64,000 bases of DNA. It comes from Elmis aenea. Lineage: Eukaryota > Arthropoda > Insecta > Coleoptera > Elmidae. The notes below the pieces were generated by a model. It was not told the DNA's origin, did no database searches, and worked only from the letters and a program-made list of their open reading frames with translations. The stretch spans positions 1-64,000 of the forward strand of contig CANTFG010000279.1 in the NCBI GenBank assembly GCA_947652605.1. Direction: 5' to 3'. The first letter of the stretch is position 1; every line of letters starts with the position of its first letter. Made by a program: the position numbers and the translations under genes. This document shows positions 29,601 to 43,438 of the stretch, piece after piece.

Positions 29601-32198
29601 TTTTAGGAAATTATTAAAAATTAAAACCAGCTCTATGAAAGACATATGCAAAACAATTGTATTCATGTAAAGAGGCGATGGATAAACTGTTTCTGTGATA
29701 TACAAATCAATAATTAAAATTGTTCAGAAATAGTCGCTCAAGGAACATATGTATTAACTAAAGCACGGTATTTTTAGGAAATTATTAAAAATTAAAACCA
29801 GCTCATTGATAGACATATGCAAAACAATTGTATTCATGTAAAGAGGCGATGGATAAACTGTTCGTGTGATATACAAATTAATAATTAAAATTGTTTCGAA
29901 ATAGTCGCTCAAGGAACATTATGTATTAACTAAAGCACGGTATTTTTAGGAAATTATTAAAAATGAAAACCAGCTCATTGAAAGACATATGCAAAACAAT
30001 TGTATTCATGTAAAGAGGCGATGGATAAACTGTTCCTGTGATATACAAATCAATAATTAAAATTGTTTCGAAATAGTCGCTCAAGGAACATATGTATTAA
30101 CTAAAGCACGGTATTTTTAGGAAATTATTAAAAATTAAAACCAGCTCATTGAAAGACATATGCAAAACAATTGTATTCATGTAAAGAGGCGATGGATAAA
30201 CTGTTCCTGTGATATACAAATCAATAATTAAAATTGTTTCGAAATAGTCGCTCAAGGAACATATGTATTAACTAAAGCACGGTATTTTTAGGAAATTATT
30301 AAAAATTAAAACCAGCTCATTGAAAGACATATGCAAAACAATTGTATTCATGTAAAGAGGCGATGGATAAACTGTTCCTGTGATATACAAATCAATAATT
30401 AAAATTGTTTCGAAAAAGTCGCTCAAGGAACATATGTATTAACTAAAGCACGGTATTTTTAGGAAATTATTAAAAATTAAAACCAGCTCATTGAAAGACA
30501 TATCCAAAACAATTGTATTCCTGTAAAGAAGCGATGGATAATCTGTTCCTGTGATATACAAATCAATAATTAAAATTGTTTCGAAATAGTCGCTCAAGGA
30601 ACATATGTATTAACTAAAGCACGGTATTTTTAGGAAATTATTAAAAATTAAAACCAGCTCATTGAAAGACATATGCAAAACAATTGTATTCATGTAAAGA
30701 GGCGATGGATAAACTGTTCCTGTGATATACAAATCAATAATTAAAATTGTTTCGAAAAAGTCGCTCAAGGAACATATGTATTAACTAAAGCACGGTATTT
30801 TTAGGAAATTATTAAAAATTAAAACCAGCTCATTGAAAGACATATGCAAAACAATTGTATTCCTGTAAAAAAGCGATGGATAATCTGTTCCTGTGATATA
30901 CAAATCAATAATTAAAATTGTTTCGAAATAGTCGCTCAAGGAACATATGTATTAACTAAAGCACGGTATTTTTAGGAAAATATTAAAAATTAAAACCAGC
31001 TCATTGAAAGACAAATGCAAAACAATTTTTTTCATGTAAAGAGGCGATGGATAAACTGTTCCTGTGATATACAAATCAATAATTAAAATTGTTTCGAAAA
31101 AGTCGATCAAGGAACATATGTATTAACTAAAGCACGGTATTTTTAGGAAATTATTAAAAATTAAAACCAGCTCATTGAAAGACATATGCAAAACAATTGT
31201 ATTCCTGTAAAGAAGCGATGGATAATCTGTTCCTGTGATATACAAATCAATAATTAAAATTGTTCAGAAATAGTCGCTCAAGGAACATATGTATTAACTA
31301 AAGCACGGTATTTTTAGGAAATTATTAAAAATTAAAACCAGCTCATTGATAGACATATGCAAAACAATTGTATTCATGTAAAGAGGCGATGGATAAACTG
31401 TTCGTGTGATATACAAATCAATAATTAAAATTGTTTCGAAATAGTCGCTCAAGGAACATTATGTATTAACTAAAGCACGGTATTTTTAGGAAATTATTAA
31501 AAATTAAAACCAGCTCATTGAAAGACATATGCAAAACAATTGTATTCATGTAAAGAGGCGATGGATAAACTGTTCCTGTGATATACAAATCAATAATTAA
31601 AATTGTTTCGAAATAGTCGCTCAAGGAACATATGTATTAACTAAAGCACGGTATTTTTAGGAAATTATTAAAAATTAAAACCAGCTCATTGAAAGACATA
31701 TGCAAAACAATTGTATTCATGTAAAGAGGCGATGGATAAACTGTTCCTGTGATATACAAATCAATAATTAAAATTGTTTCGAAATAGTCGCTCAAGGAAC
31801 ATATGTATTAACTAAAGCACGGTATTTTTAGGAAATTATTAAAAATTAAAACCAGCTCATTGAAAGACATATGCAAAACAATTGTATTCATTTAAAGAGG
31901 CGATGGATAAACTGTTTCTGTGATATACAAATCAATAATTAAAATTGTTTCGAAATAGTCGCTCAAGGAACATATGTATTAACTAAAGCACGGTATTTTT
32001 AGGAAATTATTAAAAATTAAAACCAGCTCTTTGAAAGACATATGCAAAACAATTGTATTCATGTAAAGAGGCGATGGATAAACTGTTTCTGTGATATACA
32101 AATCAATAATTAAAATTGTTCAGAAATAGTCGCTCAAGGAACATATGTATTAACTAAAGCACGGTATTTTTAGGAAATTATTAAAAATTAAAACCAGC
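26671..32198. repeat. Large duplicated block, right copy (~5.5 kb)
   Basis: Second copy of the block at 19313-24840, offset 7,358 bp (43 monomers plus the single-base insertions of five cattatg monomers). The monomer order matches step by step, including the cctgtaaaaaagcg variant near 30865 and the cgatcaagg variant near 31105. A substitution specific to this copy is tgaaaacc at about 29953, where the left copy has ttaaaacc. The right end overlaps the first 14-monomer HOR unit. Confidence 0.88.
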
Positions 32199-33858
32199 TC
32201 ATTGATAGACATATGCAAAACAATTGTATTCATGTAAAGAGGCGATGGATAAACTGTTCGTGTGATATACAAATCAATAATTAAAATTGTTTCGAAATAG
32301 TCGCTCAAGGAACATTATGTATTAACTAAAGCACGGTATTTTTAGGAAATTATTAAAAATTAAAACCAGCTCATTGAAAGACATATGCAAAACAATTGTA
32401 TTCATGTAAAGAGGCGATGGATAAACTGTTCCTGTGATATACAAATCAATAATTAAAATTGTTTCGAAATAGTCGCTCAAGGAACATATGTATTAACTAA
32501 AGCACGGTATTTTTAGGAAATTATTAAAAATTAAAACCAGCTCATTGAATGACATATTCAAAACAATTGTATTCATGTAAAGAGGCGATGGATAAACTGT
32601 TCCTGTGATATACAAATCAATAATTAAAATTGTTTCGAAATAGTCGCTCAAGGAACATATGTATTAACTAAAGCACGGTATTTTTAGGAAATTATTAAAA
32701 ATTAAAACCAGCTCATTGAAAGACATATGCAAAACAATTGTATTCATGTAAAGAGGCGATGGATAAACTGTTCCTGTGATATACAAATCAATAATTAAAA
32801 TTGTTTCGAAAAAGTCGCTCAAGGAACATATGTATTAACTAAAGCACGGTATTTTTAGGAAATTATTAAAAATTAAAACCAGCTCATTGAAAGACATATG
32901 CAAAACAATTGTATTCATGTAAAGAGGCGATGGATAAACTGTTCCTGTGATATACAAATCAATAATTAAAATTGTTTCGAAATAGTCGCTCAAGGAACAT
33001 ATGTATTAACTAAAGCACGGTATTTTTAGGAAATTATTAAAAATTAAAACCAGCTCATTGAAAGACATATGCAAAACAATTGTATTCATGTAAAGAGGCG
33101 ATGGATAAACTGTTCCTGTGATATACAAATCAATAATTAAAATTGTTTCGAAAAAGTCGCTCAAGGAACATATGTATTAACTAAAGCACGGTATTTTTAG
33201 GAAATTATTAAAAATTAAAACCAGCTCATTGAAAGACATATGCAAAACAATTGTATTCCTGTAAAAAAGCGATGGATAATCTGTTCCTGTGATATACAAA
33301 TCAATAATTAAAATTGTTTCGAAATAGTCGCTCAAGGAACATATGTATTAACTAAAGCACGGTATTTTTAGGAAAATATTAAAAATTAAAACCAGCTCAT
33401 TGAAAGACAAATGCAAAACAATTTTTTTCATGTAAAGAGGCGATGGATAAACTGTTCCTGTGATATACAAATCAATAATTAAAATTGTTTCGAAAAAGTC
33501 GATCAAGGAACATATGTATTAACTAAAGCACGGTATTTTTAGGAAATTATTAAAAATTAAAACCAGCTCATTGAAAGACATATGCAAAACAATTGTATTC
33601 CTGTAAAGAAGCGATGGATAATCTGTTCCTGTGATATACAAATCAATAATTAAAATTGTTCAGAAATAGTCGCTCAAGGAACATATGTATTAACTAAAGC
33701 ACGGTATTTTTAGGAAATTATTAAAAATTAAAACCAGCTCATTGATAGACATATGCAAAACAATTGTATTCATGTAAAGAGGCGATGGATAAACTGTTCG
33801 TGTGATATACAAATCAATAATTAAAATTGTTTCGAAATAGTCGCTCAAGGAACATTAT
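31463..33858. repeat. 14-monomer HOR, copy 1 (2,396 bp)
   Basis: Fourteen monomers, two of them one base longer because of cattatg. The order is plain; plain; catttaaag/tttctg; ctctttg/tttctg/ttcag; gatag/ttcgtg/cattatg; plain; gaatgac (here also atattc near 32557); tttcgaaaaag; plain; tttcgaaaaag; cctg/ataatctg; T-tract family; cctg/ataatctg/ttcag; gatag/ttcgtg/cattatg. The next 2,396 bp repeat this order. It shares its first part with the large block duplication. Confidence 0.88.
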
Positions 33859-36254
33859 GTATTAACTAAAGCACGGTATTTTTAGGAAATTATTAAAAAT
33901 TAAAACCAGCTCATTGAAAGACATATGCAAGACAATTGTATTCATGTAAAGAGGCGATGGATAAACTGTTCCTGTGATATACAAATCAATAATTAAAATT
34001 GTTTCGAAATAGTCGCTCAAGGAACATATGTATTAACTAAAGCACGGTATTTTTAGGAAATTATTAAAAATTAAAACCAGCTCATTGAAAGACATATGCA
34101 AAACAATTGTATTCATGTAAAGAGGCGATGGATAAACTGTTCCTGTGATATACAAATCAATAATTAAAATTGTTTCGAAATAGTCGCTCAAGGAACATAT
34201 GTATTAACTAAAGCACGGTATTTTTAGGAAATTATTAAAAATTAAAACCAGCTCATTGAAAGACATATGCAAAACAATTGTATTCATTTAAAGAGGCGAT
34301 GGATAAACTGTTTCTGTGATATACAAATCAATAATTAAAATTGTTTCGAAATAGTCGCTCAAGGAACATATGTATTAACTAAAGCACGGTATTTTTAGGA
34401 AATTATTAAAAATTAAAACCAGCTCTTTGAAAGACATATGCAAAACAATTGTATTCATGTAAAGAGGCGATGGATAAACTGTTTCTGTGATATACAAATC
34501 AATAATTAAAATTGTTCAGAAATAGTCGCTCAAGGAACATATGTATTAACTAAAGCACGGTATTTTTAGGAAATTATTAAAAATTAAAACCAGCTCATTG
34601 ATAGACATATGCAAAACAATTGTATTCATGTAAAGAGGCGATGGATAAACTGTTCGTGTGATATACAAATCAATAATTAAAATTGTTTCGAAATAGTCGC
34701 TCAAGGAACATTATGTATTAACTAAAGCACGGTATTTTTAGGAAATTATTAAAAATTAAAACCAGCTCATTGAAAGACATATGCAAAACAATTGTATTCA
34801 TGTAAAGAGGCGATGGATAAACTGTTCCTGTGATATACAAATCAATAATTAAAATTGTTTCGAAATAGTCGCTCAAGGAACATATGTATTAACTAAAGCA
34901 CGGTATTTTTAGGAAATTATTAAAAATTAAAACCAGCTCATTGAATGACATATGCAAAACAATTGTATTCATGTAAAGAGGCGATGGATAAACTGTTCCT
35001 GTGATATACAAATCAATAATTAAAATTGTTTCGAAATAGTCGCTCAAGGAACATATGTATTAACTAAAGCACGGTATTTTTAGGAAATTATTAAAAATTA
35101 AAACCAGCTCATTGAAAGACATATGCAAAACAATTGTATTCATGTAAAGAGGCGATGGATAAACTGTTCCTGTGATATACAAATCAATAATTAAAATTGT
35201 TTCGAAAAAGTCGCTCAAGGAACATATGTATTAACTAAAGCACGGTATTTTTAGGAAATTATTAAAAATTAAAACCAGCTCATTAAAAGACATATGCAAA
35301 ACAATTGTATTCCTGTAAAGAAGCGATGGATAATCTGTTCCTGTGATATACAAATCAATATTTAAAATTGTTTCGAAATAGTCGCTCAAGGAACATATGT
35401 ATTAACTAAAGCACGGTATTTTTAGGAAATTATTAAAAATTAAAACCAGCTCATTGAAAGACATATGCAAAACAATTGTATTCATGTAAAGAGGCGATGG
35501 ATAAACTGTTCCTGTGATATACAAATCAATAATTAAAATTGTTTCGAAAAAGTCGCTCAAGGAACATATGTATTAACTAAAGCACGGTATTTTTAGGAAA
35601 TTATTAAAAATTAAAACCAGCTCATTGAAAGACATATGCAAAACAATTGTATTCCTGTAAAGAAGCGATGGATAATCTGTTCCTGTGATATACAAATCAA
35701 TAATTAAAATTGTTTCGAAATAGTCGCTCAAGGAACATATGTATTAACTAAAGCACGGTATTTTTAGGAAAATATTAAAAATTAAAACCAGCTCATTGAA
35801 AGACAAATGCAAAACAATTTTTTTCATGTAAAGAGGCGATGGATAAACTGTTCCTGTGATATACAAATCAATAATTAAAATTGTTTCGAAAAAGTCGCTC
35901 AAGGAACATATGTATTAACTAAAGCACGGTATTTTTAGGAAATTATTAAAAATTAAAACCAGCTCATTGAAAGACATATGCAAAACAATTGTATTCCTGT
36001 AAAGAAGCGATGGATAATCTGTTCCTGTGATATACAAATCAATAATTAAAATTGTTCAGAAATAGTCGCTCAAGGAACATATGTATTAACTAAAGCACGG
36101 TATTTTTAGGAAATTATTAAAAATTAAAACCAGCTCATTGATAGACATATGCAAAACAATTGTATTCATGTAAAGAGGCGATGGATAAACTGTTCGTGTG
36201 ATATACAAATCAATAATTAAAATTGTTTCGAAATAGTCGCTCAAGGAACATTAT
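33859..36254. repeat. 14-monomer HOR, copy 2 (2,396 bp)
   Basis: Exactly the same length as the preceding copy and the same order, with the marker catttaaag at 34287 against 31891 and gaatgac at about 34945 against 32550. The clearest difference is the ninth monomer (35228), which is a cctg/ataatctg type here (with cattaaaag and atatttaaaa) where copy 1 has a plain monomer at 32832. Replacement of a single whole monomer without a length change looks like gene conversion. Confidence 0.88.
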
Positions 36255-37280
36255 GTATTAACTAAAGCACGGTATTTTTAGGAAATTATTAAAAATTAAA
36301 ACCAGCTCATTGAAAGACATATGCAAAACAATTGTATTCATGTAAAGAGGCGATGGATAAACTGTTCCTGTGATATACAAATCAATAATTAAAATTGTTT
36401 CGAAATAGTCGCTCAAGGAACATATGTATTAACTAAAGCACGGTATTTTTAGGAAATTATTAAAAATTAAAACCAGGTCATTGAAAGACATATGCAAAAC
36501 AATTGTATTCATGTAAAGAGGCGATGGATAAACTGTTCCTGTGATATACAAATCAATAATTAAAATTGTTTCCAAATAGTCGCTCAAGGAACATATGTAT
36601 TAACTAAAGCACGGTATTTTTAGGAAATTATTAAAAATTAAAACCAGCTCATTGAAAGACATATGCAAAACAATTGTATTCATGTAAAGAAGCGATGGAT
36701 AAATTGTTCCTGTGATATACAAATCAATAATTAAAATTGTTTAGAAATAGTCGCTCAAGGAACATATGTATTAACTAAAGCACGGTATTTTTAGGAAATT
36801 ATTAAAAATTAAAACCAGCTCATTGAAAGACATATGCAAAACAATTGTATTCATGTAAAGAGGCGATGGATAAACTGTTCCTGTGATATACAAATCAATA
36901 ATTAAAATTGTTTCGAAAAAGTCGCTCAAGGAACATATGTATTAACTAAAGCACGGTATTTTTAGGAAATTATTAAAAATTAAAACCAGCTCATTGAAAG
37001 ACATATGCAAAGCAATTGTATTCCTGTAAAGAAGCGATGGATAATCTGTTCCTGTGATATACAAATCAATAATTAAAATTGTTTCGAAATAGTCGCTCAA
37101 GGAACATATGTATTAACTAAAGCACGGTATTTTTAGGAAATTATTAAAAATTAAAACCAGCTCATTGAAAGACATATGCAAAACAATTGTATTCATGTAA
37201 AGAGGCGATGGATAAACTGTTCCTGTGATATACAAATCAATAATTAAAATTGTTTCGAAAAAGTCGCTCAAGGAACATAT
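36255..37280. repeat. Six-monomer linker between HOR arrays
   Basis: Six monomers: plain; a ccaggtcattg/tttcc monomer; an aagaagcg/ataaattg/tttag monomer; tttcgaaaaag; cctg/ataatctg with a caaagcaattg substitution near 37011; and tttcgaaaaag. It does not repeat as a unit nearby. Its tttcc-then-tttag pair resembles the pair at 56100-56441. Confidence 0.8.
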
Positions 37281-40200
37281 GTATTAACTAAAGCACGGTA
37301 TTTTTAGGAAATTATTAAAAATTAAAACCAGCTCATTGAAAGACATATGCAAAACAATTGTATTCCTGTAAAGAAGCGATGGATAATCTGTTTCTGTGAT
37401 ATACAAATCAATAATTAAAATTGTTTCGAAATAGTCGCTCAAGGAACATATGTATTAACTAAAGCACGGTATTTTTAGGACATTATTAAAAATTAAAACC
37501 AGCTCTTTGAAAGACATATGCAAAACAATTGTATTCATGTAAAGAGGCGATGGATAAACTGTTCCTGTGATATACAAATCAATAATTAAAATTGTTTCGA
37601 AATAGTCGCTCAAGGAACATATGTATTAACTAAAGCACGGTATTTTTAGGAAATTATTAAAAATTAAAACCAGCTCATTGAAAGACATATGCAAAACAAT
37701 TGTATTCATGAAAAGAGGCGATGGATAAACTGTTCCTGTGATATACAAATCAATAATTAAAATTGTTTCGAAATAGTCGCTCAAGGAACATATGTATTAA
37801 CTAAAGCACGGTATTTTTAGGAAATTATTAAAAATTAAAACCAGCTCATTGAAAGACATATGCAAAACAATTGTATTCATGTAAAGAGGCGATGGATAAA
37901 CTGTTCCTGTGATATACAAATCAATAATTGAAATTGTTTCGAAATAGTCGCTCAAGGAACATATGTATTAACTAAAGCACGGTATTTTTAGGAAATTATT
38001 AAAAATTAAAACCAGCTCTTTGAAAGACATATGCAAAACAATTGTATTCATGTAAAGAGGCGATGGATAAACTGTTCCTGTGATATACAAATCAATAATT
38101 AAAATTGTTCAGAAATAGTCGCTCAAGGAACATATGTATTAACTAAAGCACGGTATTTTTAGGAAATTATTAAAAATTAAAACCAGCTCTTTGAAAGACA
38201 TATGCAAAACAATTGTATTCATGTAAAGAGGCGATGGATAAACTGTTTCTGTGATATACAAATCAATAATTAAAATGGTTTCGAAATAGTCGCTCAAGGA
38301 ACATATGTATTAACTAAAGCACGGTATTTTTAAAAAATTATTAAAAATTAAAACCAGCTCTTTGAAAGACATATGCAAAACAATTGTATTCATGTAAAGA
38401 GGCGATGGATAAACTGTTCCTGTGATATACAAATCAATAATTAAAATTGTTTCGAAATAGTCGCTCAAGGAACATATGTATTAACTAAAGCACGGTATTT
38501 TTAGGAAATTATTAAAAATTAAAACCAGCTCATTGAAAGACATATGCAAAACAATTGTATTCATGTAAAGAAGCGATGGATAAACTGTTCCTGTGATATA
38601 CAAATCAATAATTAAAATTGTTTCGAAATAGTCGCTCAAGGAACATATGTATTAACTAAAGCACGGTATTTTTAGGAAATTATTAAAAATTAAAACCAGC
38701 TCATTGAAAGACATATGCAAAACAATTGTATTCATGTAAAGAGGCGATGGATAAACTGTTCCTGTGATATACAAATCAATAATTAAAATTGTTTCGAAAA
38801 AGTCGCTCAAGGAACATATGTATTAACTAAAGCACGGTATTTTTAGGAAATTATTAAAAATTAAAACCAGCTCATTGAAAGACATATGCAAAACAATTAT
38901 ATTCCTGTAAAGAAGCGATGGATAATCTGTTCCTGTGATATACAAATCAATAATTAAAATTGTTTCGAAATAGTCGCTCAAGGAACATATGTATTAACTA
39001 AAGCACGGTATTTTTAGGAAATTATTAAAAATTAAAACCAGCTCATTGAAAGACATATGCAAAACAATTGTATTCATGTAAAGAGGCGATGGATAAACTG
39101 TTCCTGTGATATACAAATCAATAATTAAAATTGTTTCGAAAAAGTCGCTCAAGGAACATATGTATTAACTAAAGCACGGTATTTTTAGGAAATTATTAAA
39201 AATTAAAACCAGCTCATTGAAAGACATATGCAAAACAATTGTATTCCTGTAAAGAAGCGATGGATAATCTGTTTCTGTGATATACAAATCAATAATTAAA
39301 ATTGTTTCGAAATAGTCGCTCAAGGAACATATGTATTAACTAAAGCACGGTATTTTTAGGACATTATTAAAAATTAAAACCAGCTCTTTGAAAGACATAT
39401 GCAAAACAATTGTATTCATGTAAAGAGGCGATGGATAAACTGTTCCTGTGATATACAAATCAATAATTAAAATTGTTTCGAAATAGTCGCTCAAGGAACA
39501 TATGTATTAACTAAAGCACGGTATTTTTAGGAAATTATTAAAAATTAAAACCAGCTCATTGAAAGACATATGCAAAACAATTGTATTCATGAAAAGAGGC
39601 GATGGATAAACTGTTCCTGTGATATACAAATCAATAATTAAAATTGTTTCGAAATAGTCGCTCAAGGAACATATGTATTAACTAAAGCACGGTATTTTTA
39701 GGAAATTATTAAAAATTAAAACCAGCTCATTGAAAGACATATGCAAAACAATTGTATTCATGTAAAGAGGCGATGGATAAACTGTTCCTGTGATATACAA
39801 ATCAATAATTGAAATTGTTTCGAAATAGTCGCTCAAGGAACATATGTATTAACTAAAACACGGTATTTTTAGGAAATTATTAAAAATTAAAACCAGCTCT
39901 TTGAAAGACATATGCAAAACAATTGTATTTATGTAAAGAGGCGATGGATAAACTGTTCCTGTGATATACAAATCAATAATTAAAATTGTTCAGAAATAGT
40001 CGCTCAAGGAACATATGTATTAACTAAAGCACGGTATTTTTAGGAAATTATTAAAAATTAAAACCAGCTCTTTGAAAGACATATGCAAAACAATTGTATT
40101 CATGTAAAGAGGCGATGGATAAACTGTTTCTGTGATATACAAATCAATAATTAAAATGGTTTCGAAATAGTCGCTCAAGGAACATATGTATTAACTAAAG

Positions 40201-40358
40201 CACGGTATTTTTAAAAAATTATTAAAAATTAAAACCAGCTCTTTGAAAGACATATGCAAAACAATTGTATTCATGTAAAGAGGCGATGGATAAACTGTTC
40301 CTGTGATATACAAATCAATAATTAAAATTGTTTCGAAATAGTCGCTCAAGGAACATAT
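37281..40358. repeat. Nested 11-monomer repeat (1,881 bp offset)
   Basis: Seven monomers at 37281-38477 recur at 39162-40358. The order is cctg/ataatctg/tttctg; aggaca/ctctttg; catgaaaag; taattga; ctctttg/ttcag; ctctttg/tttctg/aaaatggtttcg; and tttttaaaaaatt/ctctttg. The four intervening monomers (38478-39161) include two tttcgaaaaag types. The equivalent nested pair lies at 43439-44635 and 45320-46516 in the second super-HOR copy. The monomer content differs from the 11-mer at 2-6 kb, so the equal multiplicity does not show common descent. Confidence 0.85.
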
Positions 40359-43300
40359 GTATTAACTAAAGCACGGTATTTTTAGGAAATTATTAAAAAT
40401 TAAAACCAGCTCATTGAAAGACATATGCAAAACAATTGTATTCATGTAAAGAGGCGATGGATAAACTGTTCCTGTGATATACAAATCAATAATTAAAATT
40501 GTTCAGAAATAGTCGCTCAAGGAACATATGTATTAACTAAAGCACGGTATTTTTAGGAAATTATTAAAAATTAAAACCAGCTCATTGAAAGACATATGCA
40601 AAACAATTGTATTCATGTAAAGAGGCGATGGATAAACTGTTTCTGTGATATACAAATCAATAATTAAAATTGTTTCGAAATAGTCGCTCAAGGAACATAT
40701 GTATTAACTAAAGCACGGTATTTTTAGGAAATTATTAAAAATTAAAACCAGCTCTTTGAAAGACATATGCAAAACAATTGTATTCATGTAAAGAGGCGAT
40801 GGATAAACTGTTTCTGTGATATACAAATCAATAATTAAAATTGTTCAGAAATAGTCGCTCAAGGAACATATGTATTAACTAAAGCACGGTATTTTTAGGA
40901 AATTATTAAAAATGAAAACCAGCTCATTGAAAGACATATGCAAAACAATTGTATTCATGTAAAGAGGCGATGGATAAACTGTTCGTGTGATATACAAATC
41001 AATAATTAAAATTGTTTCGAAATAGTCGCTCAAGGAACATTATGTATTAACTAAAGCACGGTATTTTTAGGAAATTATTAAAAATTAAAACCAGCTCATT
41101 GAAAGACATATGCAAAACAATTGTATTCATGTAAAGAGGCGATGGATAAACTGTTCCTGTGATATACAAATCAATAATTAAAATTGTTTCGAAATAGTCG
41201 CTCAAGGAACATATGTATTAACTAAAGCACGGTATTTTTAGGAAATTATTAAAAATTAAAACCAGCTCATTGAAAGACATATGCAAAACAATTGTATTCA
41301 TGTAAAGAGGCGATGGATAAACTGTTCCTGTGATATACAAATCAATAATTGAAATTGTTTCGAAATAGTCGCTCAAGGAACATATGTATTAACTAAAGCA
41401 CGGTATTTTTAGGAAATTATTAAAAATTAAAACCAGCTCTTTGAAAGACATATGCAAAACAATTGTATTCATGTAAAGAGGCGATGGATAAACTGTTCCT
41501 GTGATATACAAATCAATAATTAAAATTGTTCAGAAATAGTCGCTCAAGGAACATATGTATTAACTAAAGCACGGTATTTTTAGGAAATTATTAAAAATTA
41601 AAACCAGCTCTTTGAAAGACATATGCAAAACAATTGTATTCATGTAAAGAGGCGATGGATAAACTGTTCCTGTGATATACAAATCAATAATTAAAATTGT
41701 TTCCAAATAGTCGCTCAAGGAACATATGTATTAACTAAAGCACGGTATTTTTAGGAAATTATTAAAAATTAAAACCAGCTCATTGAAAGACATATGCAAA
41801 ACAATTGTATTCATGTAAAGAAGCGATGGATAAATTGTTCCTGTGATATACAAATCAATAATTAAAATTGTTTAGAAATAGTCGCTCAAGGAACATATGT
41901 ATTAACTAAAGCACGGTATTTTTAGGAAATTATTAAAAATTAAAACCAGCTCATTGAAAGACATATGCAAAACAATTGTATTCATGTAAAGAGGCGATGG
42001 ATAAACTGTTCCTGTGATATACAAATCAATAATTAAAATTGTTTCGAAATAGTCGCTCAAGGAACATATGTATTAACTAAAGCACGGTATTTTTAGGAAA
42101 TTATTAAAAATTAAAACCAGCTCTTTGAAAGACATATGCAAAACAATTGTATTCATGTAAAGAGGCGATGGATAAACTGTTCCTGTGATATACAAATCAA
42201 TAATTAAAATTGTTCAGAAATAGTCGCTCAAGGTACATATGTATTAACTAAAGCACGGTATTTTTAGGAAATTATTAAAAATTAAAACCAGCTCATTGAA
42301 AGACATATGCAAAACAATTGTATTCATGTAAAGAGGCGATGGATAAACTGTTTCTGTGATATACAAATCAATAATTAAAATTGTTTCGAAATAGTCGCTC
42401 AAGGAACATATGTATTAACTAAAGCACGGTATTTTTAAAAAATTATTAAAAATTAAAACCAGCTTTTTGAAAGACATATGCAAAACAATTGTATTCATGT
42501 AAAGAGGCGATGGATAAACTGTTTCTGTGATATACAAATCAATAATTAAAATTGTTCAGAAATAGTCGCTCAAGGAACATATGTATTAACTAAAGCACGG
42601 TATTTTTAGGAAATTATTAAAAATTAAAACCAGCTCATTGATAGACATATGCAAAACAATTGTATTCATGTAAAGAGGCGATGGATAAACTGTTCGTGTG
42701 ATATACAAATCAATAATTAAAATTGTTTCGAAATAGTCGCTCAAGGAACATTATGTATTAACTAAAGCACGGTATTTTTAGGAAATTATTAAAAATTAAA
42801 ACCAGCTCATTGAAAGACATATGCAAAACAATTGTATTCATGTAAAGAGGCGATGGATAAACTGTTCCTGTGATATACAAATCAATAATTAAAATTGTTT
42901 CGAAATAGTCGCTCAAGGAACATATGTATTAACTAAAGCACGGTATTTTTAGGAAATTATTAAAAATTAAAACCAGCTCATTGAAAGACATATGCAAAAC
43001 AATTGTATTCATGTAAAGAGGCGATGGATAAACTGTTCCTGTGATATACAAATCAATAATTAAAATTGTTTCGAAATAGTCGCTCAAGGAACATATGTAT
43101 TAACTAAAGCACGGTATTTTTAGGAAATTATTAAAAATTAAAACCAGCTCTTTGAAAGACATATGCAAAACAATTGTATTCATGTAAAGAGGCGATGGAT
43201 AAACTGTTCCTGTGATATACAAATCAATAATTAAAATTGTTCAGAAATAGTCGCTCAAGGAACATATGTATTAACTAAAGCACGGTATTTTTAGGAAATT

Positions 43301-43438
43301 ATTAAAAATTAAAACCAGCTCATTGAAAGACATATGCAAAACAATTGTATTCATGTAAAGAGGCGATGGATAAACTGTTTCTGTGATATACAAATCAATA
43401 ATTAAAATTGTTTCGAAATAGTCGCTCAAGGAACATAT
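37281..43438. repeat. 36-monomer super-HOR, copy 1 (6,158 bp)
   Basis: Thirty-six monomers, followed directly by a second copy of identical length. Rare shared markers 6,158 bp apart are catgaaaag (37710 and 43868; 39591 and 45749), caattatattcctg (about 38897 and 45055), aaaatggtttcg (about 38275 and 44433), tatttatg (about 39930 and 46087), and aaggtacat (42233 and 48391). Inside it, 37281-38477 recurs at 39162-40358, an offset of 1,881 bp, so an 11-monomer unit is nested within. It contains two cattatg monomers, ending near 41040 and 42749. Confidence 0.93.

Noticed and set aside
2042..40358. Common descent of the 11-monomer units at 2-6 kb and 37-40 kb
   Set aside because: Both have an 1,881-bp period and an aggaca/ctctttg monomer, but the remaining monomer order and variant tags differ. 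Equal multiplicity alone is not evidence of homology.
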